NCBI RefSeq assembly: GCF_004348595.1
Contig: NZ_SMKD01000010.1
Coordinates: forward strand, 1-64,000
DNA: 64,000 nucleotides
Source of the DNA: Micromonospora sp. KC723
GTDB taxonomy: Bacteria > Actinomycetota > Actinomycetes > Mycobacteriales > Micromonosporaceae
Reading direction: 5' to 3'
Translations under genes and position numbers: made by a program
Part shown: positions 15,672 to 25,033 of the stretch, piece by piece
Numbering within the stretch: the first letter of the stretch is position 1
Layout of the letters: each line of letters starts with the position of its first letter
The notes under the pieces: model-generated
What the model was told of the DNA's origin: nothing
The model's database searches: none
What the model saw: only the letters and a program-made list of their open reading frames with translations

Positions 15672-18600
15672 GTGCGGACTTCGTTGCTGGATGTGCTGGC
15701 CGACCGGATCCTCATCGCCGACGGGGCGATGGGCACGATGCTCCACGCCGCCGACCTCTCCCTGGACGACTACGACGGGCTCGAGGGTTGCAGCGAGATC
15801 CTCAACGTCACCCGGCCCGACGTGGTGCGCGGGGTGCACGAGGCGTACCTGGCGGCCGGCGCGGACTGCGTCGAGACGAACACCTTCGGCGCGAACCTGC
15901 CCAACCTCGGCGAGTACGGCATCGAGGGGCGGATCCGGGAGCTGTCCGAGGCCGGGGCCCGGCTGGCCCGGGAGGCCGCCGACGCGTACGCCACCGCCGA
16001 GCAACCCCGCTTCGTCCTCGGTTCGATCGGCCCCGGCACCAAGCTGCCCACCCTGGGCCACGCCGCGTACGCCACGTTGCGCGACGCGTACGCGCAGAAC
16101 GCCGCCGGGCTGATCGCCGGCGGCGTGGACGCGGTGATCGTGGAGACCTGCCAGGACCTGCTCCAGGTCAAGGCCGCGGTGGTGGGGTCGAAGCGGGCCA
16201 TGGCCGAGCTGGGCCAGCAGGTGCCGATCATCTGCCACGTGGCCATGGAGACCACCGGCACCATGTTGCTGGGCAGCGAGATCGGCGCGGCGCTGACCGC
16301 GATCGAGCCGCTGGGCGTGGACCTGATCGGGCTCAACTGCTCCACCGGGCCGGCCGAGATGGGCGAGCACCTGCGCTACCTGTCCCGGCACTCGCGGATC
16401 CCGCTGTCGGTGATGCCCAACGCCGGCCTGCCGGTGCTGACCGCCGACGGGGCGTACTTCCCGCTGACCCCGGTCGAGATGGCCGACGCCCTGGAGCGGT
16501 TCGTCGCCGAGTACGGCGTCTCGCTGGTCGGCGGCTGCTGCGGCAGCACCCCGGAGCACATCCGGGTGCTGGTGGAGCGCCTGCGCGGCACCGCCCCGGT
16601 GGCCCGCGAGCCACGCCCCGAGGCCGGTGTCTCGTCGATCTACCACCACGTGCCGTTCGCCCAGGACGCCAGCGTGTTGATGGTGGGGGAGCGGACCAAC
16701 GCCAACGGCTCCAAGGCGTTCCGCGAGGCGATGCTCGCCACCGACTGGCAGGCCTGCGTGGAGATCGCCCGCAGCCAGGCCCGGGACGGCTCGCACCTGC
16801 TGGACCTCTGCGTCGACTACGTCGGCCGGGACGGCACCACCGACATGCGGGAGCTGGCCGGGCGGTTCGCCACCGCCTCCACGCTGCCGATCATGCTGGA
16901 CTCCACCGAGCCGGCGGTGATCGAGGCCGGGCTGGAGATGCTCGGCGGGCGGTGCGTGGTCAACTCGGTCAACTTCGAGGACGGCGACGGCCCCGACTCC
17001 CGTTACGCCCGGATCATGCCGGTGGTCAGGGAGCACGGCGCGGCCGTGGTGGCGCTGCTGATCGACGAGGAGGGCCAGGCCCGGACGAAGGACTGGAAGG
17101 TCCGCGTCGCGTCGCGGCTGATCGACGACCTGACCGGCCGGTGGGGGATGCACCGCTCGGACATCCTCATCGACGCGCTGACCTTCCCGATCGCCACCGG
17201 CCAGGAGGAGACCCGCCGCGACGGCATCGAGACCATCGAGGCGATCCGGGAGATCGCCGCCCGGTACCCGGGAGTGAACTTCACCCTGGGCATCTCGAAC
17301 GTCTCCTTCGGCCTCAACCCGGCCGCCCGGCAGGTGCTCAACTCGGTGTTCCTGCACGAGTGCGTGCAGGCAGGGCTGACCAGTGCGATCGTGCACGCCA
17401 GCAAGATCCTGCCGATGTCGAAGATCCCCGAGGCGCAGCGCGAGATCGCCCTCGACCTGGTCTACGACCGCCGCCGCGAGGGGTACGACCCGGTGCAGCG
17501 GTTCATCGAGATCTTCGAGGGGGTCGATGCCGCCTCGGCACGGGCGAGCCGGGCCGAGGAGCTGGCGGCGTTGCCGCTGGACGAGCGGCTCAAGCGGCGC
17601 ATCATCGACGGTGAGCGCAACGGCCTGGAGGCCGACCTCGACGAGGCGATGGCCACCGGCAGGACCCCGCTGTCGATCATCAACGACATCCTGCTCGACG
17701 GGATGAAGGTCGTTGGTGAGCTGTTCGGCTCCGGGCAGATGCAGTTGCCGTTCGTGCTCCAGTCCGCCGAGGTGATGAAGACCGCGGTGGCGTACCTGGA
17801 ACCGCACATGGACAAGGCCGACGACGGCGGCAAGGGCAGGATCGTGCTGGCCACCGTCAAGGGCGACGTGCACGACATCGGCAAGAACCTGGTCGACATC
17901 ATCCTGTCGAACAACGGCTACGAGGTCGTCAACATCGGCATCAAGCAGCCAATCGGTTCGATCCTCGACGCCGCCGAGGAGCACCGGGCCGACGCGATCG
18001 GCATGTCCGGGCTGCTGGTCAAGAGCACCGTCATCATGAAGGAGAACCTCGCCGAGATGGCCTCGCGCGGGGTCGCCGAACGTTGGCCGGTGCTGCTGGG
18101 CGGAGCGGCGCTGACCCGTGCGTACGTCGAGGACGACCTGCGGGCGATGTTCCCCGGCCAGGTGCACTACGCCCGGGACGCGTTCGAGGGGCTGTCCCTG
18201 ATGGACCGGGTGATGGCCGCCAAGCGGGGCGGGACGCCCGTGGTCGACCCGGAGCGGGAGGCGGCGCTGGCCGCGCGCCGGGCCCGCCGGGAGAAGCAGC
18301 GGGCGACGGTGCGTGAGGCGCTGCCCGAGCTGGACGACGCCTCGGTCCGCTCCGACGTGGCCACCGACGTGGAGGTGCCCACCGCGCCGTTCTTCGGCAC
18401 CCGGGTGGTCAAGGGGGTGCCGCTGGCCGACTACGCGGCGCTGCTCGACGAGCGGGCCACCTTCCTCGGCCAGTGGGGCCTGCGGGGTGCCCGGGGCGGT
18501 CAGGGCCCGTCGTACGAGGAACTGGTGGAGACCGAGGGGCGGCCCCGGCTGCGCTACTGGCTGGACCGGCTGATCGCCGACAAGGTGCTGGAGGCGGCGG

Positions 18601-19187
18601 TCGTCTACGGCTACTTCCCGGCGTACTCAGAGGGCAACGACCTGGTGGTGCTCGACGAGAACGGCCACACCGAGCGGGCCCGGTTCTCGTTCCCCCGGCA
18701 GCGGCTGGAGCGGCGGCTGTGCCTGGCCGACTTCTTCCGGCCGAAGGGCGACCAGCTGGACGTGGTGGCGTTGCAGCTGGTCACGGTCGGGCAGCCGGTC
18801 AGCGAGTACACCGCGAAGCTGTTCGCCGCCAACGAGTACCGCGACTACCTGGAGGTGCACGGCCTGTCCGTGCAGCTCACCGAGGCGCTCGCCGAGTACT
18901 GGCACCGACGCATCCGCAGCGAGCTGACCCTGCCCGGCGGGCGTACCGTCGCCGACGACGACCCGGCGGACCTGGCCGGCCTGCTGCGTACCGACTACCG
19001 GGGTTGCCGGTACGCGTTCGGCTACCCGGCCTGCCCGGAGCTGGAGGACCGGGCGAAGATCGTGGAGCTGCTGGGCGCGGAGCGGATCGGCGTGCAACTG
19101 TCGGAGGAGTTCCAGCTGGTGCCGGAACAGGCCACCGACGCGATCGTGGTGCACCACCCGGAGGCGAACTACTTCAACGCCAAGTGA
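15672..19187 (+). CDS. metH: Cobalamin-dependent methionine synthase
   Basis: At 1171 residues it is a complete MetH, which transfers a methyl group from methyl-tetrahydrofolate through cobalamin to homocysteine. The homocysteine-binding barrel (about 1-310) holds zinc through the Cys of GLNCSTGP (near 222) and the Cys pair of GGCCGSTP (near 286). The pterin domain starts around VGERTNANGSKAF (near 338). The cobalamin domain has DVHDIGKNLVD (near 733), whose His is the lower cobalt ligand. The C-terminal reactivation domain (from about 890) binds S-adenosylmethionine. The GTG lies 6 nt after TAACCT, so translation is probably leaderless. No cobalamin riboswitch is visible upstream. Confidence 0.98.
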   Translation: MRTSLLDVLADRILIADGAMGTMLHAADLSLDDYDGLEGCSEILNVTRPDVVRGVHEAYLAAGADCVETNTFGANLPNLGEYGIEGRIRELSEAGARLAREAADAYATAEQPRFVLGSIGPGTKLPTLGHAAYATLRDAYAQNAAGLIAGGVDAVIVETCQDLLQVKAAVVGSKRAMAELGQQVPIICHVAMETTGTMLLGSEIGAALTAIEPLGVDLIGLNCSTGPAEMGEHLRYLSRHSRIPLSVMPNAGLPVLTADGAYFPLTPVEMADALERFVAEYGVSLVGGCCGSTPEHIRVLVERLRGTAPVAREPRPEAGVSSIYHHVPFAQDASVLMVGERTNANGSKAFREAMLATDWQACVEIARSQARDGSHLLDLCVDYVGRDGTTDMRELAGRFATASTLPIMLDSTEPAVIEAGLEMLGGRCVVNSVNFEDGDGPDSRYARIMPVVREHGAAVVALLIDEEGQARTKDWKVRVASRLIDDLTGRWGMHRSDILIDALTFPIATGQEETRRDGIETIEAIREIAARYPGVNFTLGISNVSFGLNPAARQVLNSVFLHECVQAGLTSAIVHASKILPMSKIPEAQREIALDLVYDRRREGYDPVQRFIEIFEGVDAASARASRAEELAALPLDERLKRRIIDGERNGLEADLDEAMATGRTPLSIINDILLDGMKVVGELFGSGQMQLPFVLQSAEVMKTAVAYLEPHMDKADDGGKGRIVLATVKGDVHDIGKNLVDIILSNNGYEVVNIGIKQPIGSILDAAEEHRADAIGMSGLLVKSTVIMKENLAEMASRGVAERWPVLLGGAALTRAYVEDDLRAMFPGQVHYARDAFEGLSLMDRVMAAKRGGTPVVDPEREAALAARRARREKQRATVREALPELDDASVRSDVATDVEVPTAPFFGTRVVKGVPLADYAALLDERATFLGQWGLRGARGGQGPSYEELVETEGRPRLRYWLDRLIADKVLEAAVVYGYFPAYSEGNDLVVLDENGHTERARFSFPRQRLERRLCLADFFRPKGDQLDVVALQLVTVGQPVSEYTAKLFAANEYRDYLEVHGLSVQLTEALAEYWHRRIRSELTLPGGRTVADDDPADLAGLLRTDYRGCRYAFGYPACPELEDRAKIVELLGAERIGVQLSEEFQLVPEQATDAIVVHHPEANYFNAK

Positions 19188-19211
19188 AACGGCAGTGTGC
19201 TGACCGGGGCC

Positions 19212-19445
19212 TCACCCTTGGTGGGTGGCGGCTTTCCGGTTGCTCCGGGGGACGAGGATGGCCCACGAGATCGGCGAGCAATCCCATGACCCCGCATCAT
19301 TCGTTTCGCCCCAGGGGCGCTGCTTCGCCCTGATCTGAGTCATCGAGTATGGTTCAGGTGCCGCAAGCTCCGGGAGATTTTCCTTGATCTTCACGAGGTA
19401 TGCCGCCAGCCTTCGCTCCACTACGACCACCTCCGCATAGGCCAT
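19212..19445 (-). CDS. Small ORF of atypical composition, possibly foreign
   Basis: The 77-codon frame begins MAYAEVVVVERRLAAYLVKI and is of no family I recognise. Its third-codon GC is clearly lower than in the flanking genes, with codons such as GAA, AAT, GCA and TAT. The first half reads like a soluble helical domain; the second half is less convincing. It follows, on the same strand, a second open stretch ending at 19479 with similar composition. The two may be small transferred genes or remnants of one. No clear Shine-Dalgarno is seen. Confidence 0.35.
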   Translation of the reverse strand: MAYAEVVVVERRLAAYLVKIKENLPELAAPEPYSMTQIRAKQRPWGETNDAGSWDCSPISWAILVPRSNRKAATHQG

Positions 19446-19478
19446 CTCGAGTCCGTGCAGAAGGTCCGGCCAGTCGGA

Positions 19479-19640
19479 TTACTCCATGCCTTCGGGTTCT
19501 TCGATCAGCCCTTTACCCTCGATGTCCCAATCCCGGTGGGCTACACCAGAGGTGATTCCCTCGAGCCAAGCCTGTCGGGTCTCCCGCGACGCCGTATGCA
19601 TCGTGTGGAAGAAGTGATGGCCGACCAACAGCGGTACGAG
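19479..19640 (-). pseudogene. Coding-like remnant of lower GC
   Basis: The last about 50 codons of a minus-strand frame read VGHHFFHTMHTASRETRQAW and continue to a Glu/Gly-rich end (EEPEGME). Composition is like that of the ORF downstream at 19212. The upstream part of the frame switches to ordinary high-GC shadow sequence with no natural start. I treat it as a truncated gene; no family is recognised. Confidence 0.3.
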
Positions 19641-19848
19641 CGGCAGCGGCACGCGGCCCAGCACCACACGGTCACCCGCAGCGACCGTTCTCCGTGACGT
19701 CGACGGTCGGAGGCCGGCGACGTCGAGCACGACGACGGTGCTCAGGGGACGGCGTGCCGTCCGCCTGTGGTCAGGGGGGCCCAAGCCCGGCATGATCGTC
19801 ATTCGATACGGGTACCGGGCCGTATCGTGTGACGATCCTCGGGAGGCG

Positions 19849-20607
19849 ATGGTGACGGCATGCGCGCGACAGCGGTCGCGGGGTTCGCTCGCCGGCCTGG
19901 TGGCGGCCCTGGTCGCCGTCGGCTGCGCGGCCGGCGGGGTGGGGCAGAGCGGCCCCCAGCAGCCGACCGAGCCCCGCCCGCAGCAGACCCGCACCGCCGC
20001 CTCACCCGGCGCGCAGACCACTCGGGCCGACGGCACCACCAGTGTGGCCGAGTTCACAGAGGACATCGACGGCGCGGTCCGCATCGCCGAGCGTTACTGG
20101 GCGGCCCAGTTCCGGGCCTCCGGGCAGCGGTTCACCCCGGTTCGTCGGATCATCCCCTACCAGCGGGAGGGCGAGGTCACCTGCGCCGGGCAGCCGGTGC
20201 CGCGCAACAACGCGGTCTACTGTTCGGCCGGCGACTACATCGCCTACGACGTCAACTGGTCGGTGGCCGCGTTCCGGCAGGTCGGCGACGCGTTCGTGTT
20301 CTACCTGCTGGGCCACGAGTACGCCCACGGCATCCAGGTGCGCATGGGTACCCGCTACAGCTTCACCATCCAACAGGAACTCCAGGCCGACTGCATGGCC
20401 GGCGCGTACCTCGGCGACTCGGTGCGCAACGGGCAGCTCGAACTCCAGGAAGGCGACCTGGACGAGTTCCGCGACGGGCTGCTCGCCGTCGGCGACGATC
20501 CCGACCAGCCCTGGTTCGCGGAGGGTGCGCACGGCACCGCCGAACAGCGCACCGACTCGTTCTTCCGTGGCTACGAGGACTCCCTGGACGCCTGCGACCT
20601 CGGCTGA
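19849..20607 (+). CDS. Neutral zinc metallopeptidase, probable lipoprotein
   Basis: The 252-residue protein resembles the YpfJ-like neutral zinc metallopeptidases. The zinc motif is LLGHEYAHGIQ near residue 152, and a downstream ELQADCMAGAYLG supplies the third ligand (Glu). A short hydrophobic N-terminus (LAGLVAALVAVGCAAGG) ends in a lipobox-like VGC, so it is probably exported and anchored. A Gln/Pro/Thr linker follows. Its substrate is unknown. GGGAGG lies 2 nt before this ATG and 5 nt before a GTG at 19852, so the true start may be one codon later. It is monocistronic, with 108 bp before the HAD gene. Confidence 0.85.
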   Translation: MVTACARQRSRGSLAGLVAALVAVGCAAGGVGQSGPQQPTEPRPQQTRTAASPGAQTTRADGTTSVAEFTEDIDGAVRIAERYWAAQFRASGQRFTPVRRIIPYQREGEVTCAGQPVPRNNAVYCSAGDYIAYDVNWSVAAFRQVGDAFVFYLLGHEYAHGIQVRMGTRYSFTIQQELQADCMAGAYLGDSVRNGQLELQEGDLDEFRDGLLAVGDDPDQPWFAEGAHGTAEQRTDSFFRGYEDSLDACDLG

Positions 20608-20715
20608 CGCCGGCCGATCGGGTTGAGGTGTGTCACTGGTGCCGGGTCCGGGCGGGCGCGGCGGCAGGGGGATTGGCAGGATCGGTGGGGTCGCCGCACC
20701 CCACAGGAGGATCCG

Positions 20716-21387
20716 CTGAGCAGCCCACACCCCGCCGCCGTGCTCTTCGACATGGACGGCACCCTGGTCGACAGCGAGAAGCTGTGGGACGTCGCGCTGC
20801 GTGAGCTGGCCGCCGCGTACGGCGGGGAGCTGTCCGCCGACGCCCGCCGCGCCATCATCGGCACCAGCATGGCCGAGTCGATGCGGATCCTGCACGACGA
20901 CCTCGGCCAGCCCGAGCGGGACCCGCAGGTCAGCGCCGCCTGGATCGACGCCCGCATCCTGGAGCTGTTCCGCACCGGGCTGCGTTGGCGGCCCGGTGCG
21001 CTGGCCCTGCTCCGGGCGGTACGCGCCGCCGGCATCCCCACCGCCCTGGTCACCTCCAGCGGTCGCGCCCTGGTCGAGATCGCCCTGGACACCCTCGGGC
21101 GGGACAGTTTCGACGCGGTGGTGTGCGGCGACGAGGTGGACGCCGCCAAGCCGCATCCCGAGCCGTACCTCACCGCCGCGCGGCTGCTGGGCGTGCCGAT
21201 CGCCCGCTGCGTGGCGATCGAGGACTCGCCGACCGGGGTGGCCAGCGCGCTCGCCGCCGGGGCAGCGGTGCTGGCGGTGCCGGCGGAGGCGCCGCTGCCG
21301 CCGACGGACGGCGTACACCAGGTGCGGAGCCTGACCGGCGCGAACCTGGACCTGCTCGTGGCGCTGCTCGGCGACCCGCCGTCCTGA
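20716..21387 (+). CDS. HAD family phosphatase, apparent CTG start
   Basis: The HAD motifs are complete: motif I AVLFDMDGTLVDSE at the N-terminus, motif II VTSSGRALVE near residue 115, motif III AAKPHPEPYL near 150 and motif IV AIEDSPTGVASA near 170. The cap domain fits the beta-phosphoglucomutase/DL-glycerol-phosphatase subgroup. Substrate is unknown. No ATG or GTG lies between the AGGAGG at 20704-20709 and motif I at a usable distance, but a CTG at 20716 is 6 nt after that AGGAGG and gives a normal family N-terminus (x-SSPHPAAVLFD). The frame stays open upstream to a TTG at 20623 with no ribosome site. The protein would be 223 residues. Confidence 0.82.
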   Translation: MSSPHPAAVLFDMDGTLVDSEKLWDVALRELAAAYGGELSADARRAIIGTSMAESMRILHDDLGQPERDPQVSAAWIDARILELFRTGLRWRPGALALLRAVRAAGIPTALVTSSGRALVEIALDTLGRDSFDAVVCGDEVDAAKPHPEPYLTAARLLGVPIARCVAIEDSPTGVASALAAGAAVLAVPAEAPLPPTDGVHQVRSLTGANLDLLVALLGDPPS

Positions 21388-21398
21388 CCGCGCCGTCT

Positions 21399-21444
21399 GC
21401 GGCATCGCGGGGTGGTCGGTCGCCCGAACACCCCGCGATGCCGC
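21399..21444. terminator. Bidirectional terminator
   Basis: GCGGCATCGCGGGGTG and CACCCCGCGATGCCGC are perfect 16-bp arms with a 14-nt loop, between the convergent HAD and FtsX-type genes. Confidence 0.8.
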
Positions 21445-21474
21445 GGGCCAGTCCACCTGGCCTCGGGCACCCGG

Positions 21475-24024
21475 TCAGTCGTGCGCGATCGCGCCGAGCA
21501 CGTTGATCCGCGCGGCCCGGATCGCCGGCAGCACCGCAGCGACGACCCCGATGATCGCGGCCAGGCCGAGGAAGAGACCCATCTGACCCCAGGGCAGGAC
21601 CAGGTCGGTGATCCCCTCGTCCTTGAGCGCCTCGACCACCGCCGCGCCGAGACCGGTACCGACCGCCACGCCGAGCAGGGCGCCGAAGACCGAGATCACC
21701 ACCGCCTCAACGGTGATCATCCGCATGGTCTGCGCCCGGCGCAGCCCGATCGCCCGCAGCAGGCCCAGCTCCCTGGTCCGCTCCAGCACCGACAGGGCGA
21801 GGGTGTTGATGATGCCCAGCACCGCGATGACGATGGCCAGGGCCAGCAGGATCTGGATCATCTGGAGCAGACCGTCCAGTTGGCTGGTCTGCTGCTTGAT
21901 GAAGGCGGCCCGGTCGGCCACCGACACCTCGGGGCTGTCGGCGAGCAACGTCTCGACCTGGGGCCGCACGTCGTCGACGTTGGCGCCGGGGGCGAGTTGC
22001 AGGAAGCCCTGGATCGGCTGCGGGATGGCGAAGTCGCGCGCCGCCTGCGGCGGCAGCACCACCGGGTTGGTCAGCTCGGAGCTCTCGTAGATCCCGCTGA
22101 CCGTGTAGGTGCGGGCCTCACCCCGGGACAGCTGGACGGTGACCCGCGAACCGACCGAGACGTCGCGGGACTTCGCGGCGTCGGAGCTGAACAGCATCTG
22201 ATCCGGTCCCAGCCGGCTGATGTCACCGGCGGTGGCCTTCGCGCTGAAGATCCGCTCCAGGGCCGCGACGTTGCTCGACACCGCCACCCAGGTGCGCTGG
22301 CCGTTGACCTCCGCCATGTCGCCGTACTCGCCGTCGACCAGCTGGACGCCCGGGATGGCGGCGGCCTTCTCCAGCACCGCCGGGTCGAAGCTCGGCGGAC
22401 GCGGGCCACTCTGCGCCCCGGAGATCACCAGTTCGGCCTTGATCCGGTCCTCGGCCAGGGCGCTGATGCTGCCCTTGGCCGAGTCGAGGATCACCGTCAC
22501 GCCGGTGACCAGGGCGATGCCGACCATCAGCGCCGCGGCGGTGATCGCCGTGCGGCGCGGGTTGCGGCCGGAGTTGAGCCGGCCCAGCTTGCCCGGCACC
22601 GACCAGGCGAAGACCGCCCCGAGCAGGGAGACGACCGGCCGGCTGATCAGCGGGGTCAGCAGCGCCACCCCGATGAAGGCGAACAGCACGCCACCGAGGA
22701 TGGTCGACAGGGTGTTGTCGTCGGCGTTGCCGCTGAGCCCGAGGAAGAGCAGCCCGGCTCCGATCGCGGTGACGATCGTCCCGCCCACGGTCACCTTCGT
22801 CAACGGGCGATCCGGGGTGGCCACGTCCTGCATGGCGGCGATCGGCGGGATCCGGGACGCCCGCAGCGCCGGCAGCAGCGCCGCGATCACCGTGATCACC
22901 AGACCCACCCCGAACGCCCCGATGACCGCCGCCGCCGGGACGCCGAGCCCGGCCAGGCTGAGTCCGCCGGCCAGCTTGCCGAACAGGTACGCCAGTAGCG
23001 CGCCCACCCCGATACCGGCGGCCAGCCCCAGCACCGAGGCGATCAGCCCCACCGCGACGGCCTCCAGCACCACCGAACCGATGATCTGCCGGCCGCTGGC
23101 TCCGATGGCCCGCATCAGGGCCAGCTCCCGGGTGCGCTGGGCGACGATGATGGAGAAGGTGTTCAGGATGAGGAATGTGCCCACCAGCAGCGCCACGGCG
23201 GCGAAACCGAGCAGGACCTTGTTGAAGAAGGACAGCCCCTCCTTCAGGCCGGCCGCGGCGTCGGCGGACATCTGCTGGCCGGTCTTGACCTCGTAGCCGT
23301 CGCCGAGGGCAGCCGCGATGTCGTCGCGGAGCCGCTCGTCGCCGACGCCGTCGGCGGCCTTGACGCTGATGTTGGTGAACACGTCCGGCTCGCCCAGCAT
23401 CAGCCGCTGCGCCACCGGTGTGGTGAAGGCGACCTCGTTGGCTCCGCCGATGGAGTCCCGGCCACCGCTGTAGCCGAAGATGCCGACGAGGGTGAACTCC
23501 TTCTTCGGCTCCCGCGTCAGCACGCCGACCCGGTCACCGACCTTCACCCCCGCCGCCTGGGCGAGCGCCGCGTTGACCACGATCTCGTCGTCCGCGCGCG
23601 GCTCCCGGCCCTCGCGCAACGTCACCAGGTCGCTCTCGCCCACCCAGTTCTCGCCGAGTTGCGGCGGCCCGAACGAGGTGACCACCTTGCCGTTGCCGCC
23701 GATCAAGCGGGCACCGTCGGCGGCGACGACGCCGGTGGCCTCGGCCACCCCGCCGACCGCGCGGACCCGCTCCAGCGTGGCGGCCGGGACGGGGGCGCTC
23801 ACCGGCTCGCCCTCCATCTCGCCGAGGGCGACCTTCGGCTTGGCGGAGACGTTGACGTCGACGCCCTCGTACGCGTCGGCGAAGACCTGGTCGAAGGAGC
23901 GGCCCAGGGTGTCGGTGAGCACGAACGCACCGGAGACGAACATGACGCCCAGCACCACCGCCAGGCCGGAGAGGATGAGGCGCACCTTGCGCGCCAGCAG
24001 GCTCTTCCACGTCGCGCGGAACAT
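21475..24024 (-). CDS. ABC transporter permease, MacB/FtsX type
   Basis: The 849-residue membrane protein has two FtsX-type units. An N-terminal helix (SGLAVVLGVMFVSGAFVL) is followed by an extracellular MacB-like domain (to about 260), three helices (about 265-400), a second anchor and ectodomain (about 490-720), and three final helices carrying the LERTRELGLLRAIGLRRAQ-like coupling segment. The first unit carries the matching RTRELALMRAIGASGRQI. Such permeases act with an ATPase as mechanotransmission exporters of lipids, peptides or antibiotics. The start ATG shares one base with the stop of the ATPase gene (TGATG), so the two form one operon. Confidence 0.93.
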   Translation of the reverse strand: MFRATWKSLLARKVRLILSGLAVVLGVMFVSGAFVLTDTLGRSFDQVFADAYEGVDVNVSAKPKVALGEMEGEPVSAPVPAATLERVRAVGGVAEATGVVAADGARLIGGNGKVVTSFGPPQLGENWVGESDLVTLREGREPRADDEIVVNAALAQAAGVKVGDRVGVLTREPKKEFTLVGIFGYSGGRDSIGGANEVAFTTPVAQRLMLGEPDVFTNISVKAADGVGDERLRDDIAAALGDGYEVKTGQQMSADAAAGLKEGLSFFNKVLLGFAAVALLVGTFLILNTFSIIVAQRTRELALMRAIGASGRQIIGSVVLEAVAVGLIASVLGLAAGIGVGALLAYLFGKLAGGLSLAGLGVPAAAVIGAFGVGLVITVIAALLPALRASRIPPIAAMQDVATPDRPLTKVTVGGTIVTAIGAGLLFLGLSGNADDNTLSTILGGVLFAFIGVALLTPLISRPVVSLLGAVFAWSVPGKLGRLNSGRNPRRTAITAAALMVGIALVTGVTVILDSAKGSISALAEDRIKAELVISGAQSGPRPPSFDPAVLEKAAAIPGVQLVDGEYGDMAEVNGQRTWVAVSSNVAALERIFSAKATAGDISRLGPDQMLFSSDAAKSRDVSVGSRVTVQLSRGEARTYTVSGIYESSELTNPVVLPPQAARDFAIPQPIQGFLQLAPGANVDDVRPQVETLLADSPEVSVADRAAFIKQQTSQLDGLLQMIQILLALAIVIAVLGIINTLALSVLERTRELGLLRAIGLRRAQTMRMITVEAVVISVFGALLGVAVGTGLGAAVVEALKDEGITDLVLPWGQMGLFLGLAAIIGVVAAVLPAIRAARINVLGAIAHD

Positions 24025-24791
24025 CAGCGCGCCACCTCGGCGGGCGTGTCGAGCTTCTTCATGGTGTCCAGCACCGTGTCGGCGGTCGGCTCGATCAGCT
24101 CCGAGACGATCTGCCCGTCGGCGAGGAAGACCACCCGGTCGGCGTACGCGGCGGCGGTCGGGTCGTGGGTGACCATGACGATGGTCTGGCCGTGCTCGCG
24201 CACCGAGTCGCGCAGGAAGTTCAGCACCTCCGCGCCGGAACGCGAGTCGAGGTTGCCGGTCGGTTCGTCGGCGAAGATCACCTCGGGGCGGGCGACCAGC
24301 GCCCGCGCGCACGCCACCCGCTGCTGCTGGCCGCCGGAGAGCTGCGCCGGACGGTGCCCCAACCGGTCCCGCAGGCCGACCGTGTCGATCACGGTGTCGT
24401 ACCAGGCCGGGTCGGGTTTGCGGCCGGCGATCGACATCGGCAGCAGGATGTTCTCCTGGGCGGTCAGCGTCGGCAGCAGGTTGAACTGCTGGAAGATGAA
24501 ACCGACCTTGTCGCGGCGCAGCCGGGTCAGGCCGGCGTCACCCAGCCCGGTGACCGTGGTGTCGCCGATCATCACGGTGCCCCGGGTGACCGCGTCCAGC
24601 CCCGCCAGGCAGTGCATCAGCGTCGACTTGCCCGAGCCAGACGGGCCCATGATCGCGGTGAACCGGCCGCGTTCGAACTCGGCGCTCACCCCGCGCAGCG
24701 CCATCACCTGCGCCTCGCCGCTGCCGTACACCTTCCACACGTCGTTGGCCCGGGCCGCGGCCTGCGCCTCGCGGCCTACCGTCGCCGTCAC
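24024..24791 (-). CDS. ABC transporter ATP-binding protein, LolD/MacB type
   Basis: The 255-residue ATPase has Walker [10 protein letters not shown] near residue 52, the Q-loop in IFQQFNLLPTLTAQEN, the signature [15 protein letters not shown], Walker B VIFADEPTGNLDS and the H-loop VTHD. The TGNLDS extension is typical of LolD/MacB-type ATPases that drive FtsX-like permeases, and its partner follows directly. The GTG start has AGAGGTAGATGAC as a ribosome site. A substrate cannot be assigned. Upstream, 468 bp hold no intact gene, only a LuxR remnant and unassigned sequence. Confidence 0.95.
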   Translation of the reverse strand: MTATVGREAQAAARANDVWKVYGSGEAQVMALRGVSAEFERGRFTAIMGPSGSGKSTLMHCLAGLDAVTRGTVMIGDTTVTGLGDAGLTRLRRDKVGFIFQQFNLLPTLTAQENILLPMSIAGRKPDPAWYDTVIDTVGLRDRLGHRPAQLSGGQQQRVACARALVARPEVIFADEPTGNLDSRSGAEVLNFLRDSVREHGQTIVMVTHDPTAAAYADRVVFLADGQIVSELIEPTADTVLDTMKKLDTPAEVAR

Positions 24792-25033
24792 GTCATCTAC
24801 CTCTTCCGTCTGTTGCGGTCATCCCCACCGCCCCCGCTGGCCGGTGGGGCCGGTCCCATCCTTACCGGGCCCCGTCACGGATCCGTCCGCCCGTGGGTTG
24901 ATCCGCGGCCGGATTTCCGCTGCGGGTCGACCCGGGTTCGGCTCAGGGTTGCCCCTGAGTCCCGCGTTCCTCCGGCGTGGTCCACCGGAGGATCTGGCGC
25001 ACGTCAGGGTCAACCCCGCGATGCCGTCGTCCG
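24792..25033. other. Intergenic stretch without recognised gene
   Basis: It must hold the promoter of the ABC operon. A hairpin of CCTCCGG (24969-24975) and CCGGAGG (24985-24991) is the only structure I see. Confidence 0.5.

Noticed and set aside
15501..18167. 888-codon open frame opposite metH
   Set aside because: High-GC shadow: residues are Asp/Gly/Val/His-rich with no domain, and metH is certain on the other strand.
21412..22998. 528-codon plus-strand frame opposite the FtsX-type gene
   Set aside because: Arg/Asp/Gly/His low-complexity composition is antisense of the permease; no start site.
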